DNA of 64,000 bases from Ahaetulla prasina (taxonomy: Eukaryota; Chordata; Lepidosauria; Squamata; Colubridae), in NCBI RefSeq assembly GCF_028640845.1, contig NC_080541.1, positions 156,930,502 through 156,994,501 on the forward strand. The letters are read 5' to 3'. Shown here one piece after another: positions 23,329 through 34,272 of the stretch. The position numbers and the translations under genes are program-made. The notes below the pieces were generated by a model, which ran no database searches, was not told where the DNA came from, and saw only the letters and a list, made by a program, of their open reading frames with translations. The first letter of the stretch is position 1; each line of letters begins with the position of its first letter.

Positions 23329-24587
23329 TTGTAAGTTGATTGTGATCAGATTTGTTTTAAGGTATGCTAGTCTGTTGTGACTTTTGTCCAGCCATTTACT
23401 ACTGCATGGAATGGACAAATAGAATTCATCCCAAAACAAAGGACAAAGTCCATACATAATTTGCATCATTATGTAATTGACATAAATGGATATGAATGAT
23501 ATAAAAATGTCAATTATATAATTTAACCAAAATGTAAATTACATTAGTGACATAAATTGAGATTTAATGAATGCCCCTTCTCGCCAAATGAGCCGTTAAA
23601 TTGAAGTTTTGCTATACTTCTATGTTGCCCTCCCTTCATGCTTTTTTCCCTTGAACAGGCCATCTTATGACGTGATCTAAAACTTAAATACAGTGTTTCA
23701 GGTGAGAAGATGGTTTGTTTTCTGGAAGGCATCATAAATTATCTAGATGACCTGGAGATCTGACTGGTTGCCATAATGCAAATTTATAAAGAGATGAGAT
23801 TTGTCTTTCTGCTGGACCTTATGTTATATCAATGTAGAAGAACTTTTGTAAGTCCTTGATAACCTAAAATATCCTGTGTTGTTTCGACTCTAAAATGGGA
23901 TTTGAATGTTTTTGAGTTTTATGTGTTTCATCTAGGCAGCACAGATATTATGTCTAACTACCTTCCTTTTTTCTATTTCTGTTCTGAAGAAAAACGTTAG
24001 CAAATGGATTTTATCTAAAATTATGTTGTATTTACTTTTTATACAAGGTGCTAGCAGAATTTTAATTAAGTATTCTATCAGTTTCTAAATCTGCTAACAC
24101 ATTTCTCTGATATAATTAAAGTCTATAGTGATAATGAAAAACATAGATGTTCCTAGTAAAATTAACAGCTTGATCATTTAAAAAAAAATTGTGTAATCAC
24201 AGTAGCAGGAGAGTAAAATACAGGTAAACCTGAAAACCATTAAAGGAAGAACAGAAATTTCACTGATGGAGAAACTAGGACGTGTCAAGATTAAGTTGCT
24301 CAAAAAAATCTGCAGGCAAAACTTCACAATAACAATAACTCAAGATTTGGGAGTGGAGAAATTGTTTTCTGAAATAAATGAGATTCCACATTTATTGAAG
24401 AAACTATCTCAACACCACAAAGAAAATAGAAAAGCATACTTTAAAATGACTGGGTGTTATTTTCTTCAGATTTTAAACTCCACAAAGAAACGAATGACCA
24501 AATTCAATAGACTAAATTTTTCTTTTTGCAAAAAGCACTTCCTTAAAAGCAAACAATTTGCTTTATTGTGAGAAATAAACCTCAATT
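23329..24587. other. intronic, no recognised feature
   Basis: Lies between the two duplication copies. An open frame at 24266-24571 has no recognisable domain and is AT-rich. Confidence 0.4.
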
Positions 24588-24813
24588 TATGGCCTCCGGG
24601 GGAGGGGGAGGCTGTTTTCGCCCTCCCCAAGCTGCTAGAAAGGCTCTGGAGCCTGGGGAGAGAGAAAACTGTGCCATCGCATGCCAGGAGCAGGTGGGTG
24701 GTGTAGGGAGGGAAGTGGGGGTGGTCGCACATGCATGCGTGGGGCGGGTCACAAAGAATTATGGGTGTGGGCACACATGTGGCACATGATTGCAAAAAGG
24801 TTTGCCATCACTG
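24588..24813. mobile_element. hAT element fragment (GATGGCAAACC family), right part
   Basis: GGCCTCCGGGGGAGGGGGAG interior and right end GGTTTGCCATCACTG at 24813. 5'-truncated. It pairs with 22898-23206. Confidence 0.75.
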
Positions 24814-24935
24814 GCCTAGTGATTAAACAGGAACTGAGAAGAAATGCATCTAAAATTTAGACAGGAGATTGAAATCTATAATTTAATGGAGAATCAATCT
24901 GGGGAGAATCCCTCCACCCCAAGAGAAAACAAAAC
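24814..24935. repeat. duplication copy 2
   Basis: GGCCTAGTGATTAAACAGGA through CCCCAAGAGAAAACAAAA, homologous to 23207-23328. Confidence 0.85.
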
Positions 24936-24946
24936 GGAGTCTGGGA

Positions 24947-25052
24947 CAGGTGCCCCCAACACGAGTGATCTCAAGCTGGCCAAGCCCACCCAGCCCCTGA
25001 GGTCGAACATAACCCTGATGCGGCCCTCAATGAAATCAGATTTGACACCCTG
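24947..25052 (-). mobile_element. short hAT element (GTGTCAAA family), internally deleted
   Basis: Right part reads ATGCGGCCCTCAATGAAATC then AGATTTGACACCCTG, the inverse of the left end of 56284-56640. Flanks GTCTGGGA and ATCTGGAA (6 of 8). Confidence 0.75.
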
Positions 25053-25324
25053 ATCTGGAACCCTTTAGAACAAACTACTATTCAATGTTTGGACAGCTCT
25101 GACTCTATGTAGAGTCTAGGTAGACCAGACCAGGAAATCAACTTCAGAAGACAGCTAGAATACCAAAAATGTGCAAATCTGATTGTGTGATATTTCTGCT
25201 TGATCTGCTTCCATGTAATATCTTGTTCATCATGACTTAAAAAATGTTTTACCCACTTTTGGTCCTTGAATATTTCCTTCAAGGCCATTTCCTTAGTCTC
25301 CATGTACCATTAGCCTTTGATGGA

Positions 25325-25520
25325 GGTATGAAGACCTGGCTTTTTTCTCATGCATTAGACCAGGATAGTAATTGACCCCATCCTGTTGGGAGAATGTTCG
25401 CTATTCCCAGCTTCAGTTTTGCTGTATTCATTTGTAGTTTATATTATTTTTTGAATTGTTTGAATTATTTTCTTTTACTAATATACACCACCCCAAATTT
25501 ATTAAGCAAACATGTAATCA
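25325..25520 (+). mobile_element. possible L2 LINE 3' relic
   Basis: GGTATGAAGACCTGGCTTTT resembles the AAAACCTGGCT tail of L2 ORF2, followed by an AT-rich tail. Weak. Confidence 0.3.
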
Positions 25521-25655
25521 AATAAATAATCTTGAGATGACTATCTTTAATGGGATTTTTTTGTCCCATGTTTATAACAGTCATAATTTTAAGAAAAGGA
25601 CTTCATTTTGGACTTTATCAAATGCACTTTTAATTTAGCTTTATCTCTAACTTAT

Positions 25656-25850
25656 AGGTAGTCCTTGACTTATGACTGTAATTGAACCTGGAATTATGGT
25701 CAAAAAGTATTGTAGTTGTTAAGTGACTCACCAGCATACACTTAAAAAGGAATTAGCAAACATTAACTGAATAATGTTACTCAGTTGAAACTCACATGTT
25801 TCAAATGTAAGAATCAGCAACTTAAGTTGAGAAATGAATGTAATTCTTAT
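25656..25850. mobile_element. Tigger-like MITE fragment
   Basis: TAGGTAGTCCTTGACTTATG left end and GTTAAGTGACTCA; the right end is lost. Confidence 0.65.
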
Positions 25851-26656
25851 GATTGATAAATATGTTCCCTTCTGACTGTCCAAACAGTCAGAATAAATAG
25901 AATAACAGAATATAACTAAAATTCTGGTAATACATCAATGTCTTGAAGAAATTGCATGACTTCCTTGAAAGTTTAAAAAAGAACCTGAGCTCTACAGCAA
26001 CTATACAGATACCATACATTCCAGGATCTATTTAAGTTCATAAATATTTTTTTCAGATTTATATACTGTTTGTAAGTTCTGCAATTCACATTCCCTCAGC
26101 CATTTTACTTCACACTACCTTGTGGTGAACCTCATGCTAATTTATTTCTTCCACCACAAGATAGAAGACAATAAAGGAGGACAAATAAGCAAGACACATA
26201 ATCCAGACCAAAGAGTTTGAATGACTGACTTGTAAAGCATCTCCGGTTCTGATTATCTGACATGGAATTTGGTACACTCCTATTCTCGAACGAAACTAAG
26301 TGACAACAGAATATAGTTAATTCATCCATGCACAGTAAAGCTGCTGACAAAGATTGTACTGAGATGAGAAAGACAAAAACAATATTGTTTTACCAAGAGC
26401 AGCTGCAAACACTTGGCTTTTGAAATATAACTTTTAGGAAGGAAGACTTCAATACATTTTAGAATGGTACCATTTCATAAACTTACTGCAAATCCATACT
26501 ATTATGGGGAAATTCTGAATAGAAAATCCATTTTTTTTCTATGCATATAAAGCAAAGGGGAAAACAAGGGGGCTGCCATAGAGATTTCCATTTATCTCAA
26601 GATTACTAGAGCTCAAGAACATCTATCATTCTTTTGACATCTTCACATATACATAC
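25851..26656. other. intronic, no recognised feature
   Basis: AT-rich unassigned sequence. Confidence 0.4.
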
Positions 26657-27049
26657 CAGTGGTAAAATCCACCGGTTTGCCACCAGTTTGCTGCCTGCGC
26701 ATGTGCAGTGTGTGCCAAAGGCACACTACATGCGCATACACAGCACACACCAAAAGCACGCTGCGTGCGCATACACATTACACACCAAACGCATGCTTCG
26801 CATTGAAAAAGGAGGCTTAAGAAGGTAAGTAGAACAGCGAGGGGGAACGGCTGCGCCGCGCAATTTACATTCACAAGAAAGCAGGATTTCCTGCTTTCTA
26901 ACGAATATAAATCAAGTGGCACAGCTGATCATCAAAAATACCGGTTTAGATGAACCAGCAGCATTTTTTTACTACCAGTTCGCCCAAACTGGTAGCTTTT
27001 ATTACTACCGGTTTTCCCGAACTGGTGCAAATCGGTAGCATTTCACCCG
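26657..27049. mobile_element. hAT element, CAGTGGTAAAATCC variant, complete
   Basis: Ends CAGTGGTAAAATCCACCGG and GTAGCATTTCACCCG, with perfect 8-bp duplications ATACATAC (26649-26656, 27050-27057). It holds three 35-bp tandem units (26696-26800). Confidence 0.92.
26696..26800. repeat. 35-bp tandem repeat, three units
   Basis: Units begin GCGCATGTGCAG, GCGCATACACAG and GCGCATACACAT. They lie inside the hAT element. Confidence 0.8.
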
Positions 27050-27432
27050 ATACATACCAAATGCCGAACCATTTATAAGAGCAATGGAACTTCAGGTTTT
27101 AGTTTACAAAGCATGTGTTTGTTACTTCTATTAGGCAAAATATTTATGTAATTTCATACAATCTTCCCTGAATTTATATTCTGGGACAAACCACTGAGGG
27201 CCCATATGTTTATATTGACATATCTAGATGCCTTTATTGAAACAAATGAAACTTTTTTTTTGAGCATGTGCTTCTATTGTATCTACTACATGTAACAAAG
27301 TAATAGGTATAAGAATCCTCCTCTTCCCTCTCCTCCTCCTCTTTACTTCCACTTTCTTAAAATCAGTCAGTCTGGACTCGGAATGACTTTACCAGTTTCC
27401 AGCCTCCAATACACTTAAATAGACAGCAGATA
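27050..27432. other. intronic, no recognised feature
   Basis: Nothing assigned. Confidence 0.4.
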
Positions 27433-27822
27433 TTTTTTTATTTTTATTTATTTGTTTTTGTCACAACAATATACACAAGCATCACACAAAATGATTATAT
27501 AGTATATAACATATATATGAGGAAATATAAGGAAGCATAAGCATATATATATAAGGAAAAAAAAAACAATAGGACAGGAATGGTAGGAACATTTGTGCTC
27601 TTATGCATGCCCCTTATAGTCCTGTTAGGAATGGGGTGAGGTCAATAGTAGATAGTTTTTGGTTAAAGCTTTTGGGATTATGAGAAGAGACCACAGAGTC
27701 AGGTAATGTGTTCCAAGCACTAATAACTCTGTTACAGAAGTCATATTTTCTGCAATCAAGATTGAAGCGGTTAACATTAAGTTTAAATCTATTGGTTGCT
27801 CTTGTATTATTGCAACTGAATT
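27433..27822 (-). mobile_element. CR1-type LINE 3' end with ORF2 tail
   Basis: On the minus strand LDCRKYDFCNRVISAWNTLP and DSVVSS are readable, the end of CR1-clade ORF2. A 3' UTR follows with a TAAATAAAAAT-type tail. Related to 54296-54690. Confidence 0.8.
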
Positions 27823-28227
27823 AATTAATACTAATTAATTGAATATGATTAATACTATCTTATAAGATTGGAAGTTTACATGGTTCTTCGCAGTTTGTGA
27901 CATTTTGGAGCTAACCGCATCCTCAGCATCTAAAACTACTGCATCTTTTCAATTGTACAAACTCAAATTTTATGAATGAGAGCTGTCAAGCACTAAGTAA
28001 TCCACTCATGGGCATGTAAGTGAAAATTAAGAGAAAGAAAATTTAGGAAATATGTTGGATCATTTGCATGGCACATATAATACTGTATGCAGGTACAGAC
28101 TCAAGGACTGAATGCTACCATCTAGGGTTCATCTGGATTTTTATACTTGGGTCTGACAAGGCCTACATTTCAAACAAACCTGTAATGAAAAAAAGTGAAA
28201 AAAAATATTCAAAGTTCTTACAGTAGT

Positions 28228-28492
28228 TTTTTTTTTAATTTACATTTATATCCCGCCCTTCTCCGAAGACTCAGGGCGGCTTACAGTGTATAAGGCAATA
28301 GTCTCATTCTATTTGTATATTTACAAAGTCAACTTATTGCCCCCCCAACAATCTGGGTCCTCATTTTACCTACCTTATAAAGGATGGAAGGCTGAGTCAA
28401 CCTTGGACCTGGTGGGACTAGAACCTGCAGTAATTGCAGGCAGCTGTGTTTTAATAACAGGCTTCTTACAGCCTGAGCTACCACAGCCCTAG
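28228..28492 (-). mobile_element. tRNA-derived SINE with LINE-type tail
   Basis: The minus strand starts GGGCTGTGGTAGCTCAGGC (A-box-like) with GGTTCTAGTCCCACC (B-box-like), then a GGCTGAGTCAACCTT-inverse body. It ends with the L2-like GCCGCCCTGAGTCTTCGGAG motif. tRNA folding is lost. Confidence 0.75.
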
Positions 28493-28661
28493 TAGTAGGT
28501 ACTAGGGCATTGGGTTACCTGTTACTAAGTACTAGGACATTGGGTTACCTGATATAGCTTAGATAGCAACATTTTCATTAAAACAATGCTACAAGGGAAA
28601 AATTGCATGCATTTTAAAATCAACAGCTCAAAATTATACTAAATGAAAATTACCCTAAATG

Positions 28662-29258
28662 CAGGGATAAAATACTACTGGTTTGGGCCGATTCGCCTGA
28701 ACCGATTCGCCTGGACCATAGTGAAAATGCTACTGGTTCTCCCAAACTGGTAGTAAAAAAATGCTTTAAAAAATAAAAAAGTTCCAAGGATCGGGTGGCA
28801 TAGCTGATCATCTGAACTTTTAAAAAAACTTTTTTAAAGCATTTTTAAACTACCAATTCAGGAAATAGGTAGTAAAAAATGCTTTAAAAAAGTTTTTTAA
28901 AAAAGGTTCTGACAATCAGCTGTGCCGTGCGATCCTTGGAATTTTTTTTTTACTTTTAAAAGCATTTTTTTACTACCTATTGCCCAAACTGGTATTTTTG
29001 TGTAAAGTGTGATAGTTCGTTTTTGAGCTCTCTCTGACTCTGCGAGGTTCCTGCTTGTTGCAGGGGCCATTTTGTGTGAAGTCCAGCTGCTTTGGCATTG
29101 TGTCTGAGTCAGTTGTGTAGGTTTTGTGTTATTTTTGTGTAAAGTGTGATAGTTGGTTTTCCCGGTCACATGACTACCAAGCCACGTCCACCCAGTCACA
29201 CACCCCACCAAGCCATGCCCACCGCACCGGTAGGGAAAATGTTTGAATTTCACCACTG
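28662..29258. mobile_element. hAT element, CAGGGGTGAAAT family, long variant
   Basis: Ends CAGGGATAAAATACTACTGG and GAATTTCACCACTG; flanks CCTAAATG and CCTAAACA (6 of 8). It has internal inverted blocks of ATGCTTTAAAAAA type and a GTGTAAAGTGTGATAGTT repeat used twice (about 29002 and 29140). Confidence 0.85.
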
Positions 29259-30006
29259 CCTAAACATATATTCTAATCAAGGTTGTTATTTTTGTGCATT
29301 GTTGAGAAAGTAAGATAAACACAATTCAGGTTAATCCAGGACCTTATGACAAAATGAATTAGACAGCAATTTTTTTTCAGTCTATTTTTTTCTCTTTAAC
29401 ATTATGAAGTTCATGGCACAGCTAGTAATAGCATATTTCAATGAACTTTACAATAGATGAATACAGAAATAATAGCCTAGTTAGCTGATAACCATGTCAA
29501 GAACAGTTACTGAATTACTTTGTATTATCATAGGTGAAACCTTGTAATTGTATTACTCAGGTGTGTCCCCCAGTGCCGTCAAAGTATTTTAATTAAATAA
29601 ATGAACAAAGGAAAGAGAGGAGGGAAATTTCTCATGATTAGCAGCCTATCTATCAGAGATACAATTTCATTCGTGTGGACAATTAAAAAGAACAACCAGA
29701 AATATTTGAATGAGTGAAAATAAGAATAAGAATGTAAATAGCAGAAAAGGGCAGCTATCAACACTGTGACATTGTGAATTGCTGAGCCAAAGGAGTGGCT
29801 GAATATCTCAGGTCTGCAAATCAATTCCTTCCTACAGGTAGCTTTGCACCATTGCTAGGTAATAAATCTGCAAACACAATCATCCTTCAATCCTGTTCAG
29901 AAAAAAATGTTTCTGCTACATATTCTTTATCTCTACAATCTTGAAGATTTTTTTAAAAAAATGGGGTACCAGTACATTTAAAAAACAGGAAGATAATTGA
30001 AACTGA
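29259..30006. other. intronic, no recognised feature
   Basis: AT-rich; nothing assigned. Confidence 0.4.
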
Positions 30007-30043
<37 letters not shown>

Positions 30044-30062
30044 GTATGTGTGTATGTATGTA
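30007..30062. repeat. (TA)n(TATG)n microsatellite
   Basis: TA run followed by GTAT units, adjoining the PLE palindrome. Confidence 0.95.
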
Positions 30063-30152
30063 GGTATGTTTGTTTTCGTAAGTTTTCATGGGTATAGGTA
30101 TGTAGGTCTTGGCATTTTTGGGTCTTTTCCCATGTAAAGTTGAGAGTATCTT

Positions 30153-30191
30153 GGCGACATTTCGATGAGGTCTCACTCATCATCTTCAGGC
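30153..30191 (-). ncRNA. hammerhead-like motif in left palindrome arm
   Basis: Minus strand CTGAAGA, hairpin GATGAG/CTCATC with TGAGAC loop, then GAAATGTCGCC. Confidence 0.4.
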
Positions 30192-30248
30192 TGGTGTCTT
30201 CAGCTTTGTGCTTCTTGAGCAAAGAGAAGCACAAAGCTGAAGACACCA

Positions 30249-30287
30249 GCCTGAAGATGATGAGTGAGACCTCATAGAAACGTCGCC
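30249..30287 (+). ncRNA. hammerhead-like motif in right palindrome arm
   Basis: CTGAAGA, hairpin around TGAGAC, then GAAACGTCGCC. One closing base of stem II is changed (CTCATA). Confidence 0.4.
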
Positions 30288-30342
30288 AAGATACTCTCAA
30301 CTTTACATGGGAAAAGACCCAAAAATGCCAAGATCTACATAC

Positions 30343-30347
30343 ATACA

Positions 30348-30377
<30 letters not shown>
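30343..30377. repeat. (CATA)n microsatellite
   Basis: ACAT units continuing directly from the PLE terminus; the mirror of the TATG run on the other side. Confidence 0.95.
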
Positions 30378-30379
<2 letters not shown>

Positions 30380-30669
30380 ATTTGAATGGTTCAAACGAAA
30401 GAATTATAATGCAAATAATACTCCATGTTACTTCTTTTTGACTAACAAGTTACTGATTTCAGCAGCATAGGCATGCTTTTTTGACCGATTCTGCTGCCAC
30501 ATCTAAGTACTAGATCATGGAGCAAAGGTTTTTGTATGTTTCTTCCTAAAGATAAGTGTCTGAGTAAAAGCATTTCTTGATGGGGTACAAATGGGAAATC
30601 CTAAGATTGGCTATAATTTCTATTTCTTGCATCCAAAAGTATATAGAAACAGGTAAATATAACGAAAGT

Positions 30670-30855
30670 CAGTGGTGGGTTGCTCCCAGTTCACCTTGGT
30701 TCGGGCGAACCAATAGTAGCAGCAGCAGGAGGCTCCGCCCACCCACCCAGACATCATCAAAAACACTGCATGCACAGAAGCTTCTGCACATGTGCAGAAT
30801 TGCTGCATACTCATGATAGCGAACTGGTAGCACTGGGATTTGAAACCCACTACTG
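30670..30855. mobile_element. hAT element, CAGTGGTGGGTT variant, complete
   Basis: Ends CAGTGGTGGGTTGCTCCC and TTTGAAACCCACTACTG; flanks ACGAAAGT and ACAAAAGT (7 of 8). 186 bp. Confidence 0.88.
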
Positions 30856-30867
30856 ACAAAAGTATAT

Positions 30868-31030
30868 GATATCATCAAGAGAGTAAAAGAATTGAAATGG
30901 AATTGGGCTGGCCACATAGCAAGAACTGATGGCAGGTGGACCAAGGCAGTCATAGAATGGATCCCTCTTGATAAAAAGCATCCACAAAACAGAACTGAGA
31001 CTGAAGAGCTTTAGAATGGAGTGCTGTGTC
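30868..31030 (+). mobile_element. RTE/Bov-B LINE ORF relic
   Basis: Reads KRVKELKWNWAGHIARTDGR and WTKAVIEWIP, the conserved C-terminal region of RTE/Bov-B reverse transcriptase proteins, to a TAG near 31013. This LINE family is the probable partner of the Sauria SINE tail at 11742. Confidence 0.75.
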
Positions 31031-31244
31031 ATATATGGAAGACATGCTTAATTCACAAAATACTTTTCACATGTTCTTAGTTGTTCTTCTGAAACTGATA
31101 CATTAGCCAAAAGGAAGACATACATGAATTAAAGATCATCCCAGGAAACAAACAAATGTAAACAAAAAATCCATCGCCAGTTTGTCCACCTTGTCAGGCT
31201 AGGTTTGAGAACTCTATCTGAAACTAATTTTAGATATTTTCCAT

Positions 31245-31300
31245 TTGTATGTATGTATGTGTGTGTGTATATATATATGTGTGTGTGTGTGTGTGTATGT
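31245..31300. repeat. (TATG)n/(TG)n microsatellite
   Basis: GTAT units then TG runs. Confidence 0.95.
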
Positions 31301-31815
31301 AGAATAGAATAGAATTATTATTTTTTTTTAGAATAGAATAGAATTTTTTTTTATTGGCCAAGTGTGATTGGACACACAAGGAATTTGTCTTGGTGCATAT
31401 GCTCTCAGTGTACATAAAAGAAAAGATACGTTCATCAAGGTACAACATTTACAACACAATTGATGGTCAATATATCAATATAAATCATAAGGATTTCCAG
31501 CAACAAGTTATAGTCATACAGTCATAAATGGAAAGAGATTGGTGATGGGAACTATGAGAAGATTAATAGTAGTGCAGATTCAGTAAATAGTCTGACAGTG
31601 TTGAGGGAATTATTTGTTTAGCAGAGTGATGGCCTTCGGGAAAAAACTGTTCTTGTGTCTAGTTGTTCTGGTGTGCAGTGCTCTATAGCGTCGTTTTGAG
31701 GGTAGGAGTTGAAACAGTTTATGTCCAGGATGTGAGGGATCTGCAAATATTTTCACGGCCCTCTTCTTGATTCGTGCAGTATACAGGTCCTCAATGGAAG
31801 GCAGGTTGGTAGCAA
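31301..31815 (-). mobile_element. CR1-type LINE 3' end with AGAAT microsatellite tail
   Basis: The minus-strand copy ends with TTCTATTCTA units at 31301-31343. Its body has GGCCAATAAAAA and a decayed coding part (31640-31815). Microsatellite-tailed CR1 LINEs of this kind are known from snakes. Confidence 0.7.
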
Positions 31816-31821
31816 TTATTT

Positions 31822-31854
31822 TTATGTATGTATGTATGTATGTATGTATGTATG

Positions 31855-31930
<76 letters not shown>

Positions 31931-31932
31931 AT
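31822..31932. repeat. (TATG)n(TATC)n array, GATA type
   Basis: About 7 TATG units, then about 18 uninterrupted TATC units (GATA on the other strand), the Bkm-like tetranucleotide known in snakes. Confidence 0.97.
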
Positions 31933-32030
31933 CTTCATACCCACCTACCATCCACCCATCTATCTTTATACTTATCTACCTACCTACCTACCTACTATTT
32001 TTATACCTACCTACTTACCTACCTACTGGC
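31933..32030. repeat. degenerate ATCC/TACC array
   Basis: CACC, ATCT and TACC units extend the neighbouring array with decay. Confidence 0.85.
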
Positions 32031-32309
32031 CAAACTCCATGGTAGAAAACTGATCAGGATAGGGAAAAATAATTATTAATGGCATGGCTAAATATTGATC
32101 AGTATTATTTGTAAAAGTTTGTCATCTTGTTTTTTTTAATTAGTTTATTTTCCAACTAAATATATACTAATATACAAATACTATAAGAAAGGTTTTGTTT
32201 AGGCATTATAAACATTGTTAAAGGACAATCTAATCTTCAATGGTGTTTTATGTAAAGGGAAGAAAGACAGTAATGCGCCCTTTAAATCGCACCTATGAAT
32301 ATGTTATTT

Positions 32310-32365
32310 ATTTATGCAGCAGTTAGTATTATTTTCCTCTTGGAAGACTCAGGGCAGCTTGCTAC
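32310..32365 (-). mobile_element. L2 LINE 3' end scrap
   Basis: TATTTATTTATG and GGAAGACTCAGGGCAGCTTG, the inverse of the CCGCCCTGAGTC end. Confidence 0.55.
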
Positions 32366-32660
32366 ACATCATATACCCTAGAATATGTGATGATCTCACA
32401 ATTTGAAAGATAATTACTTGAGAAGAATTTCCCTTCAGAAACCTGACTCCCCTTTTATTTATGTTGTGTATTTGAACAATTGGGCAATTGTGTCTTCTAG
32501 ATATTGTGAAGGACAGTGTGTTTGCAATACTAAGACATAGATCTGTGTTAGGTTGTTTACATAAGGATGAAGTTTTCTATTTGTGTTGTGAAACTGGATA
32601 CAGAATTATGAAATTAAGTAGATTATGAGAGGTCCCTGGTGCTCTCTGAGCTTGTTTCTT

Positions 32661-32700
32661 TGCAGATGTTTCATTACCCAAACTAGGTAACATCATCAGT
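32661..32700 (-). ncRNA. hammerhead-like motif, canonical core
   Basis: Minus strand CTGATGA, T, hairpin GTTACC/GGTAAT with loop TAGTTTG, then GAAACATC. The core CUGAUGA...GAAA is intact. Stem III is two pairs (AC/AU, one wobble). Confidence 0.5.
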
Positions 32701-32742
32701 GCTAATAAGGAGTGCAGTTTCCTGTCCATTTATATTCTAGTG

Positions 32743-33102
32743 TCATGATGGCAAACCTATGGCACACATGCCAGAGGTGGCACGCAGCACCCTCTCTTTG
32801 GCCACGTGAGCCGTCACTCCAGTTCAGCTCCGCCGCACATGTGCGCATGCCTCCTGCCACCCAGCTGGTCTTTGGGTCTCTGCCGTGCATAGGTGGGGGG
32901 TGGGGGGTGTCATGGGGACTGCACATGCATGTACGGGGCAGGGCGCATGTGGGGGATTGGGGGCTATGCAGAGCACATGCACAGGGGAGTGGGGCGCATG
33001 CAGGGACTGAGTGCGTGGGGGCAGGGCAAATGCACTGGGGCCGCTCACGCATTGCATTTTGGGGGTTTGGGCACTTGATCCGGAAAAGGTTAGTCACCAC
33101 TA
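32743..33102. mobile_element. hAT element, GATGGCAAACC family, nested in PLE
   Basis: TCATGATGGCAAACCTATGG and GGTTAGTCACCACTA ends; flanks TTCTAGTG (32735-32742) and TTCAAGTG (33103-33110), 7 of 8. GC-rich interior. Confidence 0.85.
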
Positions 33103-33425
33103 TTCAAGTGACTTGCCTGTCAGTGTTGGTGGGGGTGGTCTTAGAGATTCTTTGGTTGGGCTGTTTACTGTTGGCTTCTTTGGCAACATTTGGACTGATG
33201 TTAACGTTGGAGTAATCTATGATGATTTGGGTGCTGATTGCTGGTGGAGAGGTGCTTGGGTCTTTTTGGGCTGGATGATAATGTCTTTTGCATAGTCTAT
33301 AGATGTTGTTAAAGTTTATGTGTCTATTGATGGCTGATTTGTCAGTGCCAGACTTCTAGAAATTCCCTGGCGTTTTTGGACTTGACTTGTTCTAGGATGG
33401 TCACATTTTTCCAATTGAAACTATG

Positions 33426-34010
33426 TTAAATTAGTCTATATATTGTGAAATTAAAAGAATTTTCATCATGTTTTCTGACCACTAGTTGGTGTTCGTTGAT
33501 GCATTCTGCCACTCTTCTGCCTGTTTGTCCAGCATAGTGGTTGTTGCAGTCCTTACATTCTGTGTTGTAGATGACTTCTGTTTTTCCTTCTGGGGTTGTT
33601 GGGACTTTTGGTCTGCTTAGGATATTTTGAAGGGCTTGGCTTGGCTTGTGTGCTATGCTGATTCCATGTGGTTGTTGTAGTCTGTGGTTTCTGAGATATT
33701 CTTGATGTATGACAGCATAATTCTTTTTAGGGTTTATGTTGGTTGTGTTATATTGGGTTGAGTGTTCGGGGCTTTTTGATAAAGTTGCGTGGATATCCAT
33801 TTTGTTGGAATATGTTGTATAGAAAATCTATTTCCTTTTTCTGTTGTTCCAAGTTGCTGCAGTGTATTAGGGCTTGCCCAAATAAAATCCTTACACAGCT
33901 TCTCCTATGGGACGTTGGGTTGTTGCTTTGGTAGTGGAGTACCTGGTTAGTATGGGTGGACTTTCTGTAGACTTGTGTTTTTAGTCCGGAATTAGGCAAA
34001 GAATCCATGC
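33426..34010 (-). pseudogene. Penelope-like RT C-terminus and GIY-YIG domain, disrupted
   Basis: Two overlapping minus-strand frames carry the similarity. The upstream one (ending near 33748) reads LKTQVYRKSTHTNQVLHYQS and EIDFLYNIFQQNGYPRNFIK, the RT thumb and connector. The downstream one (33426-33800) reads VIYNTECKDCNNHYAGQTGR, R.....EH, the GIY-YIG endonuclease with its paired cysteines. A frameshift near 33750-33800 separates them and a truncation follows at NFTIYRLI. Further decayed similarity continues towards 33110. This family is distinct from pair A by sequence. Confidence 0.82.
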
Positions 34011-34272
34011 CCGCATTGCTCCACACTACATCTGACTTAAACAAATTCATACAGATCGAAAACACCCAGGATTATGGATCTTGTTAACCTCTGCTTAACC
34101 ACATACTTCCATTTTGATGGACATATCTACCAACAAATTAAAGGGACACCTATGGGATCATGATCTCCGTTTTCAGGATTTATAGCAGAGATTGTCATGC
34201 TAAACCACCCATACTAACCATATGCTCTACTACCAAACCAACAACCCAACCTCTCACAAGAGAAGCTGCTTA

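Larger units (their letters stand above)
30070..30345. mobile_element. Penelope-like terminal palindrome
   Basis: Two inverted PLE 3' ends, arms about 30099-30215 and 30225-30340, separated by 9 bases (GAGCAAAG-type). Each arm contains the CTGAAGATGATGAGTGAGAC motif. No coding sequence between them. Confidence 0.88.
32628..34010 (-). mobile_element. Penelope-like element, inverted partial copy (left partner of pair B)
   Basis: Minus-strand copy running from the RT C-terminal region (about 34010) through a GIY-YIG domain to a 3' end with a hammerhead-like motif. A hAT element (32743-33102) is inserted in its 3' region. It meets the plus-strand copy head to head at about 34010. Confidence 0.82.

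Noticed and set aside
24266..24571. 101-codon plus-strand frame
   Set aside because: Lys/Phe-rich frame in AT-rich DNA with no domain and no splice context; probably chance.
26696..26800. Possible CRISPR-like spaced repeats
   Set aside because: Direct tandem units without spacers, inside a transposon in vertebrate DNA.
31767..32079. Tyr/Leu/Ser repeat peptides
   Set aside because: Translations of the TATG/TATC microsatellite.
32712..33295. Gly/His/Cys-rich frame of 167 codons and its antisense
   Set aside because: Runs through a hAT element interior and PLE 3' sequence.
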